The notes: generated by a model from the sequence alone, not told the origin. Positions 20,701 through 32,200 are shown, counted from the stretch's first letter. The stretch: 64,000 nt of DNA from Amyelois transitella (GCF_032362555.1 NC_083510.1:4553501-4617500); one strand, 5' to 3'. Program-made: numbers and translations.

Positions 20701-21849
20701 AATGCTTAAGTAAAGTTATGACTTTCGTAGTAGGTGATCTGATGATACTTGTTCAGAAGTATGGTTTTTATAAAAGCGTTTGACATTTTAATATCCTAAA
20801 ATGTCAGGATATCGTCGTACGACAAGTCGTAGTAAGTTGGTACCTTAAACTCACTATTAGTACCTACTCCTACCTGGTCTTAATTACATAAAAAAGTTAA
20901 AACAATTTTTTTCAAACTTGTACATATAAAGCCGGCTTCCCAAGGTGCGTTTTTTCAGAGACAATACTCCATACTCTGAGGAATTAGCGTATGATGTCGA
21001 GTATGCCAATGTAAACCCTCGTTTATACGCATATGCCAACAGCCGTGGTTCAATGTGCTCGAGGTGTGGTGCGTACCTAAGCGTACTCACATGAAACCTG
21101 GGAAGCCGGCAGTAAGTATGCTAAAGTAACTCTTAAGTGCCATGGCCAGTGCGACCTTCACCTTATTTTGTCAAATTTGTCTATAATATTTAGACTATGC
21201 GAGCGATTTATTACGACGAGAGAATTTATTTATTGCTTTTTGGTACATAGCCATATGATATTTCATAAAGGCATATTTTATAGCTGATGTTCTATCATAT
21301 CTACTTACATTATGTCGTATGTTTGATTTGAGATTTTGTGTGATTGACTTAACTACTTACTGCTAATTAAGCCAAGTAATTATATATTGATATATGTACA
21401 TATATTTAAGTACCCACATAAATTGGTAGCTATGTTCTCGAGATAATGAAATAATTTAAAGACGGATAATTCTTATTGTCATTTTTTGCTATTTCAGCAG
21501 CAACTAGGTTTGGGTACCACCTCTCCATTTGCTGAGATAACAAGATGCATTAGCCAACAAAATGAATATGTAGGTACTTAAATATCCTATATCCACAATC
21601 ATTCTTACTTCAACTTCGATAATGTTTCTTTATATTTTCGAAATTAAAATATCTTTAGTTAATGCTTCCATAAAGTAAATTTAGGTTTTTGGTTCGTGTT
21701 TATATAAGTGTACCTATATTACATTGTCCTTTCTTTTTCTTTTCAGTGTTCCTCCACGACCATATTATACTGTCCTACTAAGAAAGGGTCTTAAATTTAC
21801 GTTTTATTTTTTAGTCTTTTCTTTTTTTTACAGACTGTTATTTGGCTAA
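17710..21849 (+). CDS. TraB domain-containing protein 2 (tandem paralog), 8 coding exons
   Basis: Predicted exons: 17710-17797 (weakest), 18120-18289, 18753-18877, 19040-19166, 19463-19605, 20168-20325, 20543-20645, 21747-21849; about 338 residues, frame kept at every GT-AG junction. Motifs: GTVHFS (72-77), VELCRQR (98-104), APGGEFRRA, LGDRP (181-185), VVGMGHVDGI (279-288). The last exon starts with VPP, as in paralog 1, and encodes a hydrophobic tail (about 320-337). Two exons have the same lengths as in paralog 1 (125 and 127 nt), and intron phases match throughout, so this is a tandem duplication. Exon 1 was chosen because its ATG opens a frame running to a consensus GTAAGT donor in the required phase. 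The resulting N terminus is Arg-rich with one Asp, ending SSQRYLS, like a mitochondrial presequence. Polyadenylation signal at 21864. Confidence 0.82.
18415..18487. repeat. Perfect snap-back palindrome, 35-bp arms, 3-nt loop
   Basis: Arms 18415-18449 and 18453-18487 are exact reverse complements around TAC. It lies in the second intron of TraB gene 2. In RNA it would form a very stable stem. Confidence 0.95.
19662..19790 (+). repeat. tRNA-derived SINE, 5' region
   Basis: The head looks like a tRNA gene: an A-box-like GTGGCGCAGCGGTAGTGCG at about 19669-19687 and an exact B box GGTTCGAATCC at 19713-19723, the two internal RNA polymerase III promoter elements. It is followed by GGGCATGATGAGAAACGAAC and TTCTCTGATTGGCC, a body typical of an abundant lepidopteran SINE. 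The 3' part fades out after about 19760. It sits in intron 5 of TraB gene 2. A genuine tRNA gene is unlikely because the 3' half does not pair well with the 5' acceptor end and the SINE body follows directly. Confidence 0.8.
20931..21110. mobile_element. Short DNA element with GCCGGCTTCCCA inverted ends
   Basis: The left end GCCGGCTTCCCAAGGT and the right end ACCTGGGAAGCCGGC are inverted copies with one base difference in spacing, enclosing about 150 bp without coding capacity. It lies in the last intron of TraB gene 2. I could not define a target duplication, so the transposon class is open. Confidence 0.5.
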
Positions 21850-21863
21850 ACCTTTTGCCATAA

Positions 21864-21869
21864 AATAAA
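21864..21869 (+). promoter_or_regulatory. Polyadenylation signal of TraB gene 2
   Basis: AATAAA starts 15 nt after the stop codon at 21847-21849, implying a very short 3' UTR. Confidence 0.5.
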
Positions 21870-23246
21870 TTGTCCTTTACTAAAAATGTCCTTTATTGTC
21901 GATGGTTTTCAAAAGTACTCTATAGGTGCCGCGCCATATTGAGCTTAATTGCAAGCATAAAAGGTTCATCTCATTCGAAATGGCGCTATGTAAACATGGC
22001 ACCACGCCACAAATTAAATTTCGTGAGAGGAATTCGCTCCTGTCGTAAGAACTTTCGCCAAATTTAATTCATGATTCTAAAAATCTACCGCCTTACAATC
22101 CAATTGTCAACCCTGTAGCGTCAACTGTCAAGCGTTGTAGGAGTTTAAACATGGTAGGTATAGTACTTTTTTATTTCGCCCACTTCGATCAAGTATGGCC
22201 CATTGAAGAACCAGTTATCAATCAACGGGTTTTGAATTGAATCAATCAATGGACATGTGTGTAGGTATGTCTTACAACGATATGTAACCATGAAGCTTTG
22301 TTATGTTCCACGGCAGGAATGCGAGACTGATGCTGCTTCGAATAAATGTCTACAATTAGGTACCCACTTCAGCGGGATTCGCGATGCTCGGATTATAGGT
22401 ATATTTTTTTCGATTTAGGTATGAATAACTTGTCTCCCTGTGCCTTAAAATACTTGACGTTGTCATGGACACAGGAACGGACGTGACGTGACGAATCAGA
22501 CGTGATAGTCTGGTCGCACTTGTAATTGCGCGTACCAGTACTACTTTATTCGTTGTCGAGTAAATGCCAGCGTTAAACGCCTGGTATTTACCATGTTGTA
22601 CCCGAGGTTTAAAATACTTGCAATATTTTCAAAGGAAAATATCCTTCAGTTATTGTAACAAGGAACAAAAACCCTTAATAAACAAACTTTGAACCATAAA
22701 AAATCCACAACAAAAATTGTTTACCAAAATTTCTTGTAATACCTAAGTAAGTAGGTAATATAATCAAAAACTTTATCTCAATAGTAATTAAATCGATAAG
22801 ACATTCAATCGAAACGTGTAAAACATTATAGCATCATTTTATCATATTGACAATGATGTCCATAAACGGACATTACATTCGCAATCACTTGCCGGTTAGG
22901 TGATTTCCCATACCCCGTTAGGAGCGCCCAGTGAGCCGTCCGACAAAAAAAGTAGGTACTCTAAAAGCAATGGAAAAATGCAAGAATAAAGTAAATACCT
23001 GGTTAACGTACTTGTTGTACGTGTAACCAGGGCTCAATACCTGGTCGCGTACGTAAATACGCAGCATCCCTAGACGTGACAAAATATTGGTGACATTGAC
23101 AATTGACATTATCATATTATCATAGCTAGCAAAGTGAAGGTTGAAAGAAATTGTTTTAATTTTTTTTTCGTTTTTGTACAACTATTGCTGTATATTGAGA
23201 GGTAATTTTAATTAAATGAAAGTAATTAAATATTTCAATGTAAATT
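21870..23246. other. Intergenic region between TraB gene 2 and SUMF1
   Basis: No coding exon recognised. Two imperfect hairpins are visible, at about 22558-22591 (GTAAATGCC paired with GGTATTTAC) and about 22998-23031 (CCTGGTTA paired with TAACCAGG). The last few hundred bases should contain the SUMF1 promoter. Confidence 0.4.
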
Positions 23247-26200
23247 ATGTTATTAATCCATATCATAATTGTTTTAACAATACTCAGAAACTCACGTAAT
23301 GAAGAAACAAGTTGCGGTTGCAGTACCGATAGGAATAAATATGGAAACAAAAATATCTTCAGTACCTTTTTACAAAATTTACACCAAATTCCGCAATGCT
23401 TTGCTGGAGAGAAATATATTTCTACTGAGAACATGATACTTGTGCCTGCTGGTGATTATCAGCTTGGAACTAACGATGTTATGATAGAAAAGGATATGGA
23501 AGGCCCACAGCGAATTGTTAAGTTAGACAGTTTCTATTTAGATAAATATGAGGTATCAAACAGCGATTTTAAGCGATTTACTACTTTAACTAATTACAAG
23601 ACTGAGGCAGAGTCTTTTGGAGACAGTTTTGTATTTACATTGTTTCTTAACAGTACTTTTAAACAACAGTTACACGATTTTCGTGTTGCTCAAGCCCCAT
23701 GGTGGTACAAGGTTGATGGTGCAAATTGGTGGCATCCATACGGACCTGATTCGAATATTGAAGGTAAAACTTTGAATTTTATAGTCACATTATAAATAAT
23801 TTTCATAGTAAATTTACATAAAAATAAATTACTTGTAGGTAAACATTATATATTTTATTCTGCAGTCTTCAGAAATTGTTCTTAAACATAAAACACTTGT
23901 GGAGTTTATATCAAAGAAGTTTAAAAAAATGATATCAGTAATTTTTAAATATATTCTGAATTATTTTCTATTTAGGTATTGAGGACCATCCTGCAGTACA
24001 TGTATCATGGAATGATGCTGTTGAATATTGCAAATGGCGAAACGCCAGGCTCCCTAGTGAAGCAGAATGGGAAGCTGCTTGCCGTGGCGGTCACCACAAC
24101 ACAAATTATCCCTGGGGCAATAAACTTTTCCCTAATAAAAAACATATGTAAGTTTTGGAGCCCCACATATTTGATAGATAAATAACAGTGGCTGTTGCTG
24201 TGCACCACTCAGAATGTATATCATAAGAATATAAATATTTAAGCAAAGCAACAAATATTACCTATCCAACAACAAATATTACCTATCCAATGAATAGTGC
24301 CAGTCTAGACTTTAGGTTGAAGAGGTTACGAAACTGCTGACCTGTGTAAAAATAAATTTTATTATATCACAGATTTGGCAGTGGAGTGTGTAGAAATACT
24401 GCTAACAATGCAACCGAGAATACACACAGATACAGATATTCATAATTTATTAAATGCAGCTGAAGATTTTTATAGAACACAATAGGCAGGAAAATGAAAG
24501 TTTTTTAAAATAAATAATACAAGTATTAAATGCGCACTTAACCCTTTCCATGCGGCTGGCGTAATATCACGTATAACTAAAAACCGTTGGCCACACGGTG
24601 GGCGTATTATTGCGTCCAAAACAATTCCTTGTGTTAAATGATTAGACCAATATGAAAGTTGGTTCCCCTGTACTGTAGTTATAAACTCAACAACCTTACG
24701 TGAAACGGTGGAAAAATACTTACTTATTATTATGTAGATACGAGTGCATGGTTTACGCCGATAGTGTTGTAAACTTTTTATATAAAAAGTCTAATAAAAG
24801 GAGAATAATATAAATGGAAAGTTTATTACTTATAATTCTTAATAATGTGTTTTACCTCGACGATAATATTTTTAAAGATAAATCTTCAGATGAGACTCAA
24901 ATTGACGAGCATGAACCATATTCGCAACCAAATTTTATCGACGATGATGAGATGTCGCAAAGTATTTTATCTAGAAAACGAGGAAGAAACAATGAAATTT
25001 CTCCCGAAACTTTTGACGAGGTCAAAGAATCTCAAGTATTTAAGATACCGCAACGAATTTTACAAAATAAAGTGAAATGTTATGATGACTCTCCAAATCC
25101 GATAACACCATGTCCAATAAAAGCACGATACAATGTACAAGATATGTCAACTAGCCAGTTACTTATTGTACCCTCATAAATTAAATTTTAAGCTACCCTC
25201 GTTACATTTTATTATAACCATAGATATTTTTTTTAAAAGCATGATAAAATAATATAAAAAAATGTAAAATGAGTATGTAAAAAACTGAGTGTTAATTTGC
25301 TTATATGCTTGCTCATACCCAGTTGCCCAAAAAATTATTATGATTAATAAAAATTTGATTTCAATTTACTACATATTTCAGTTTTTTATAAAAAAATATA
25401 TATGCAAGTAATTATATATAAATATTTGATATTCTTTTTGTATTTTTGCAGCAAATGTTCATTATTCTTAATCATAATTCAATTTTGCTCATTTCTGCTT
25501 ATAAAGACGTTATTGTTTCAAGGTATGGCAACACCAAAATTGTCTATATAATTTTGAAAACGAAATAATACGCCATCCGCGTCTAGCGAAAGAAATTACA
25601 GAACGCAATAATACGCCTTCCGTACAGTAGAACCAGTTTTGTTATGACGTAATATCTCGCCCATCGTTTTATAGCAGGGCCTTAATACAAAACCGCCCGT
25701 ATAGAGACGGCGAAATTGAAATAATGCTTCCGCATGGAAAGGGTTAATGTACCTTTATTTTATCTCCGACATTTCAAATTATTTTGATAAATTTTTATGT
25801 ATATGGGTTTTATAGATTTGTTCTCATTGTTTCTAGTTAAAAGTTATTATTTTTGCCAAAAATTTTTATGTGGTAGGTAATTAATATTTCTAGGCAAATT
25901 CATTTAGTTGTGTTAGTTAAGACCTGTGCTTATTACTGTAATTTTATTTTGTTAATATCTGTGCCCTGTGGTTCCCGGCACCAATAGAAAAAAGAATAGG
26001 ACCACTACACCGCTTTCCGATTGATGTCGTAAAAGGCGAGTTAGATAGGCGTATATCATTGGGATTCCTCTTTTAGGGGATGGGCTAGCAACCTGTCAAT
26101 ATTTGAATTCAATTCTATTATTAAGCCAAACAGCTGAACGTGGCCTTTCAGTCTTTTGATGACTGTTGACTCTGTCTACCCTGCAAGGGATATAGACGTG

Positions 26201-27507
26201 ATTATATGTTATGTTAATGTTTGATTTCAGGGCTAACATCTGGCAAGGAACATTTCCTAATCACAATTCTGCTAGAGATGGCTATCTCGGGACTAATCCA
26301 GTTCACATGTTCCCACAGAATGATTTTGGATTTCACAATATGGCTGGTAATGTTTGGGAATGGACTCAGAATTCTTGGTCTGAAACTGAGGTGAGTAGTA
26401 TTTTAAGGTTATAAATATAAAAAACTAGCTGTGCCCGCGACTTCGTCCTCGTAGAATAGTTATTTTGGGCATCATTGAAGCCCTCAAGGATGAATAATTA
26501 TCCCCGTTTTTTTTCACATTTTTCATTACTTCTTCGCTCTTAATAGTTGCAGCGTGATTTTATATAGCCTAAAGCTTTCCTCGATAAATGGTCTGTTCAA
26601 CACAAAAAGAATTTTTCAATTCGAACCAGAACTTCCTGAGATTAACGCGTTCAAACAAACAAACAAGCAAACTCTTCAGCTTTATAATATTAGTATGGAT
26701 GGAAATTGCGCTTTGTGGTTTAGTGTTCTTACACTCCCAGTGTTAGTCCCAGATACATTACATTCATTCTCACCTCGGAAAAGGAGCCTGTGTGAACATT
26801 TTTGACTATGATTTCATCAACATATCCACACATATTTTGAGAATTTTCATGTCATTTGCAAAGGGAGAAAGTTGGTAACTTTTACTAGATATGAAAGTAT
26901 GTATATAGTATTAATTAATTGCTGTGGCACCAATAGAGAAAGAGGATCACTCCATCTATTTCCCATGAATGTCCTAAAAGGCGACTAAGGGATAGGCTTA
27001 TAAATAGATGGGCCAACAACATGTCACTATTTCAATCTCAATTCTGCCACTAAGCCAAACATGGCCTATCAATTTTTTCGAGACTTTTGGCTTTGTCTGC
27101 CCCACAACGGATATAGACGTAATTATATGTATGTATTTTCGAAGAAGTAGAGTTACTAAATAGTAAAAGATGGACAGACTTTCGCATTTATCCCTACTAT
27201 AATTTTAAGAAAAGAAGTTTATCTGTTTGTTACGCTTCCACGCCTAAACCACTGAACCGATTTTGATGAAGTTGACCCGAATAATGTCGCAGGGAAAAGC
27301 TAGTAATATTATATATATGTAGTTATGGTTATTGAACACTTGAGTGATTGTAACAATTTCTTTCAGCCACAAGAGAAGGTGAAGAAAGGTGGATCGTACC
27401 TGTGTCACCGTTCCTACTGCTACCGATACAGGTGCTCGGCACGCTCGCACAACACGGCCGACAGCTCCACGGGAAATCTAGGATTTCGATGTGCAAAATC
27501 TTTGTAA
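23247..27507 (+). CDS. SUMF1: Formylglycine-generating enzyme (sulfatase-modifying factor 1), 4 exons
   Basis: Exons 23247-23763, 23976-24147, 26231-26390, 27367-27507 join in frame to 329 residues. The enzyme oxidises the active-site Cys of newly made sulfatases to formylglycine in the ER lumen. A hydrophobic N terminus (residues 2-13) fits a signal peptide. CGC (23-25) matches the N-terminal Cys pair of the human enzyme. The FGE fold follows: [13 protein letters not shown] (63-75), [37 protein letters not shown], the [19 protein letters not shown] block, and C296/C301 in [12 protein letters not shown], the catalytic Cys pair (human C336/C341). The length is near normal, with a shorter N-terminal extension than in human. 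The equivalent of the human glycosylation sequon (FVNST) is absent, but an NST is found at 135-137. Possible polyadenylation signals are at 27781 and 28292. It is convergent with the ELOVL gene. Confidence 0.95.
24542..25743. mobile_element. piggyBac-type non-autonomous element in SUMF1 intron 2
   Basis: Inverted ends CCCTTTCCATGCGG (24542-24555) and CCGCATGGAAAGGG (25730-25743) are exact over 14 bp and are flanked by TTAA on both sides (24538-24541 and 25744-25747), the hallmark of piggyBac. Subterminal inverted repeats GGCGTATTATTGCGT (24601-24615) and ACGCAATAATACGCC (25603-25617) are also perfect. At 1,202 bp it is about half of a full element and lacks the catalytic transposase domain; one ORF remains (24814-25179). 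Confidence 0.93.
24814..25179 (+). pseudogene. Residual N-terminal transposase ORF of the piggyBac element (probable)
   Basis: This 121-residue ORF begins inside the piggyBac element and ends well before its right end. It is very acidic early on (for example [11 protein letters not shown]), with a basic RKRGRN motif near residue 57 and a Lys/Pro-rich C terminus. piggyBac transposases start with an acidic low-complexity region, so I infer this is a remnant or derivative of that part. No DDD catalytic core and no C-terminal Cys-rich domain are present. The frame is open from an ATG preceded by AATATAA and ends in TAA. It could still be expressed as a short protein; I did not recognise a specific homolog. 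Confidence 0.45.
25966..26218 (+). repeat. RTE-derived bipartite short repeat, full length, in SUMF1 intron 2
   Basis: One of the most complete copies here. It has the RTE-like head (CCCTGTGGTTCCCGGCACCA), the region TTGGGATTCCTCTTTTAGGG, the middle (AAGCCAAACAGCTGAACGTG), the tail box CTCTGTCTACCCTGCAAGGG and a GTGATTATATGTTATGT end. It stops just before the acceptor of SUMF1 exon 3 (26230). Confidence 0.85.
26424..26700 (+). repeat. Interspersed repeat with CCCGCGACTTCG head, in SUMF1 intron 3
   Basis: Same family and orientation as 12761-13028: begins ACTAGCTGTGCCCGCGACTT, contains GCAGCGTGATTTTATATAGC, and ends with AAACAAACAAACAAGC and TTTATAATATTAGTATGGAT. Confidence 0.7.
26921..27137 (+). 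repeat. RTE-derived bipartite short repeat in SUMF1 intron 3
   Basis: Near full-length but older: GGCACCAATAGAGAAAGAGG head, AAAAGGCGACTAAGGGATAG, GGCTTTGTCTGCCCCACAAC tail box and an ATGTATGTATT end. Confidence 0.75.
27180..27307 (-). repeat. Degraded CCCGC-type repeat fragment
   Basis: Reverse orientation fragment with the recognisable block ACCACTGAACCGATTTTGATGA (split here only by quoting limits) and GTCGCAGGGAAAAGCTAGT at its end. It lies just upstream of the last SUMF1 exon. Confidence 0.5.
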
Positions 27508-29287
27508 AATTAATTTTATTCATATGTTACCTGAAAAGTACTTAGTTGACTTGGAATGAACGGATTTATGTTGTTATTATTTAAAAGCTAGATTTTAATA
27601 TTAAGAGTCTGTTACATAAGTTAATTATAATTCAATTGAAATTTCAAGTTAACCTAATATCATGAAAAAAAATTATTCTTTTATTTTTATATCAAGTTTA
27701 AAGATTCATTGATAGTATTTAAATTGATTTGGAATTATTTTTTATTTACTAAAATGGAGAGTCAATATGGCCCATCAGATAATAAATCATTGCAACAGTT
27801 ATATGACATACTAGTGCTACTCTAAAAAAGCATTTTTGATTTGGTGGAATAATTTTTGCAACATATAAAATAATACATGCGTATTTTATTTAGAATATAT
27901 GTATAATAATGAAGTTCCTAAAAATAATGTGTTTAGTTAATAATAAGAGATTTCGGTGCATGGATTTTTTCTTCGCCAGTTTTGTAAGAAATTGAATCTT
28001 GCGAAATTTTGTGAATTCACTCCGCATTCCATACCTTTCAATTATCGAAGGGATTTGATACTTATATTTTTAATTAAAGACTGTGATTTTTATTTGTGAG
28101 ATGTGATCTGCTCTTGTAACTCTCAAATAACTAGCAGAAAAAAATATCACACCATTCTAATTATGTATATTGTTAAAGTTAAGAGTTCAAAGATCAAATG
28201 TATGTAAATGAAAAGTGAAATGTAAGTTAACACTTGTTTCGTTTGCATGTGATTATTTGTTACTTAATCATTACAATAATTAGCTTCTTTGAATAAATGT
28301 TTTTATTATGATAAATGATCTTAATTTATTTAAAGTTGTATGTTTTGTTTTAAATTAATGAAATGTGCATCACTATTATGTAATGCGAGATGCGAAGGCA
28401 GGTTTGCTGAATTAAGTAGCTGTCTATCTGCTAAGTAGAACATCATATTTCATCGAATTAAGGAAAACCAAGTGATAATTATTGTACTTATTTATTTGCG
28501 TATTTTTGTATAAAAATTATAATAGGTACAGATATAAACAATTTCATTGTGAATGAGACATTTTTGTAATACGGCTAACTTTCGCATTATCTATATGAAC
28601 GAAATAGTAGTTCATAGTAAGAAAGCACCTCAAGATAAGTACAAAAAGAAAAACAAAACGGAAGACTAAACAAAGGAAGAACTTCGATGGCTATTCTACA
28701 AACCCGTTAATGTCAACTTATATATAGATAATTTTGGTTTTAAATAAAAGATAAATTAAACAAAATAAATAACCAACACAACCACTTCAACAAAATAATA
28801 ATAATTAATCTAAAATCACATTGAATAATCAATGTATACAATTAGTACATAACTGTACTTAAACACAATAAGCTAAGTGTAAAACCAACCACAACGTCTG
28901 TCGTCAGTCAAATGTTACTAAAGTAACATTTATGTATATTTGATTTAACATTATATTCTATAATAATATTCACACAATACATTTTATACAAAATTACATT
29001 CCTGCAGCATAACGTAAAACAAATCACTCTGAAATGCGGCAAGGTTTTTCATTCGGTCGAATATCTACAAGTGGAATTTCGTCAGCGGTCCCGGAAATTC
29101 AATTCGTATCGTCCGGTTTCAAACGTCTAAATCTAAAAGCGACTCCTCTAACCTAAAAAAAGTACAAAACGCTATGCGATCACAAGTCTAGCTATAGTTT
29201 TTATACCGATAAATAGAATAAAATGTACACCATCGATAGTCGCTAACAATATGTACAAGGGGAGCAGCCCGCGGCGTCGGGCGGGCG
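27508..29287. other. Convergent 3' UTR region of SUMF1 and ELOVL
   Basis: SUMF1 ends on the plus strand at 27507 and ELOVL ends on the minus strand at 29288, so both 3' UTRs lie here. An AATAAA on the plus strand (28292-28297) and one on the minus strand (plus-strand TTTATT at 28302-28307) lie within 16 bp of each other; another minus-strand candidate is at 28491-28496. No coding ORF seen. Confidence 0.5.
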
Positions 29288-32200
29288 TCAGTTGCCGGCG
29301 GGCAGCACGGTGCGCGCGCGCACGAACGCGTGCCCGTTGCTGAAGCCGTTCTTCACGACGCCGTTCTTGTACAGCGGCGCCTCCAGCGCGGTGGGCGGCG
29401 GCGACGCGGCGCGCTTCTGCAAACGTTACAACATATTAGATCACTCTGCAACCAGTCGACGATATCTCGAGAAAGAAGACTAATACGCTTTGATCCCTAG
29501 AATCCTCATTACCATATGTGCGAAAATTCCAGTTTCATACAGTGATCCATAATGGGATGGACATATAAAAGGATTTGAGATTAGCATTGAACAACATTTA
29601 GCGCCATTTTTTCGTTCATAAACCCTTTCAAAATGGTTATTTATTTTATAGCAATATGCCCCAAATAAGGGGGAAAAATACCTTTGGCTTTTTGTAAGAG
29701 TTGATGTAGAAATCTCTGAAGAGGAAGAAGAACATGACGGCGTGCATTCCGATCCACCAGACGAACGCCCGCGGGTAGTTGCACTCGATGAACAACAGCT
29801 GGAATGCGTGAACGATGATGCAGACGAACTGGGTCTGAAATATAGATTTATTTTGTTAGAAACAATGGTTTAACTTATAAAACCAAAGATTTCCCCTATT
29901 GCATACTCGATACAAATTCTGTTTTACGTTTAGCAACATAGGTAGGTCATAGTTGATAGATAATATACATCTAAACTGACAAGTATGTTCGTGTACTCCT
30001 CCACTACTCAATACAAATTTTATGTAAAACAATAAGCAATATGTCATAGGTGAGAGAAATCTACATCTTTACCGAAACAAATTAGAACGTCACCGCGCGC
30101 GACTACATTTTTAATATTAGCATGAATTACTCATACAAAATCATCAAATTATTCATTGTTCTTGTCAGCAGGGAATAACTTACCATTTGTAATGTGGTAA
30201 CGTATTTCTTCCACCAGAGGTACTTCCTCATATGCGGTCCCATCGCCGTCAGCATGTAGTACGTGTACATGATAATGTGTACGAATGTGTTGAGCAGCCC
30301 GAAGAAGGTCGAGTGGCCCCCGGGAGTGAACTTGACGCCGAACCACACCGACATGGGCATCACGCCGTGGTGGATCACGTGCAGGGTTGACACTTGGTCA
30401 TTCTTCTTTCTTAGGATAAAGAAGAACTGGAAAAGGAGATTGTTACATGTTCAGAGAAGCATTTATAACGATTAATAAATAATAATTCTATTAAAGCTCT
30501 GCTGGGTGCATTCCAAGAATAAGACCACCACATCTCTTTCTCTTTAAAAACGAAAAAGCGAATAGGCACATTTATCTAATGCAGCTGCTACCACATGCAC
30601 CCGAGCGTCCCTTTCAGAGCAGTAAAGATGTAAATTCGACGGAAGCAAATCCCCGAATAAGATTCGTTTCATTTTACAATAGGGGAGATAAAAAATACAG
30701 CAAGTACCTATTTGTGTTAACTTACCGTATCGAAGAATTCAGTAAATTTTGAGAAATAGTACCACCAACAAGCATGCACCATCTGAAATTGTTAAGAGAT
30801 TAATTAATATACTAACGTCATAAACATTTTGGATTAAAAATATAAAGAGCATGCTACAGACTTACATACCTAGGTACAATAATATTTTTCCATTTATCAG
30901 GCATTATTGCAGATTACAATTTTTTTAAGTAATAAAATATTCCTTATACAAATTTAATCGTCCTAAATGTAAAATCGCTATTCAAATGTTAAGTTCATTC
31001 AACACATTTTAAGCTTTCCCGGTTGAACGTTAATGTCACGCAATAAAATATTGTAAATATGTACCTACTTCTATAATATATATTTTTTTACTATTTAATT
31101 TAATGAATCCGGATAATTTGTTATCTCTATCTAAATATACTCGTATTGCTTTGAAGTTATACGGCGGATGATAGTTGCACCTGATCGTGTTATCGACTGT
31201 TATTTTATACCAAATACCTACCCATAGTCACCTTATTTTCTTTCGAGGGAAGAGGGGTGACGTAGATAAACGCCCGGAAGATTATAGACTATCTTTACCC
31301 TTTTAGTTTTAAGATCATAATAGGCTTAAACATTCGGAAATGCAATCTGCACTTAGCTAAAAATCAACTTTAATTCATTTAAAAATATTTTTTTGAATGA
31401 ATCAATCGATATTGTATGAGGTAATACCATGTTTAGATGTAAAATGATGCTTATATCCAAAGTGTTAAATAAGTTACTATGTAATGATAGTGAAAATATT
31501 ATTAAGATTTTGAGATTTAATGTACCCAAATGAATGGACTAGGGTAATTGATTAATTGAAGGGTAGTATGTACTGATTATAGAAGTTGATAAATGAGATT
31601 GTTAGTTAATCAATGATCATTGTTAATATAACACAAAAATATTTTAAGTGAGGAAAAATTCGTGAAATAAGATTATGAGGAGCCGGAAACACTCACAGAT
31701 AGTGATTCTGAAAATGTGTATATGGGAGTGTTGGAATAACAACAAACACAACAAGTAATTCACCCTCATTGTCTGTGGCTTAGTCGAGTGGTCGACCGGC
31801 TGGCACCGATAACTATATTCGCCTGTGAACCAGCCTGACCAACCGATCTGAAACAATACACCATCACCAAACCCTAATTAATTAACTATATTTACAAACA
31901 TGACGTAAAGATGAAGTTCTTCTGTTTTGCTATACATGTCACTAAATGTTAGTGTCAATGGTATATAAACTACACATCATTAAGTAAAACAGAAAGCAGC
32001 ATTTCTAACTTATAATTTTATCCCTGAAATACACAATGTATTTATATACAAGTCCTGAAATATTAAATAGTGTATATATACAATGAGCTTATGTTAGTCC
32101 CATTCAAGATTTCGGGCAAATGAAATACCCGTTCTTCACTTACTCTAGTGGCTACGGGATTGTCTGAGTAGTCCACAGGTTGGCATCTTAGGCTGTAATG

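Noticed and set aside
21487..21516. Alternative last exon of TraB gene 2 starting at TTTCAGCAGCAACTAG
   Set aside because: It would stop after three or four residues, whereas the exon at 21747 restores VPP and a hydrophobic tail matching paralog 1.
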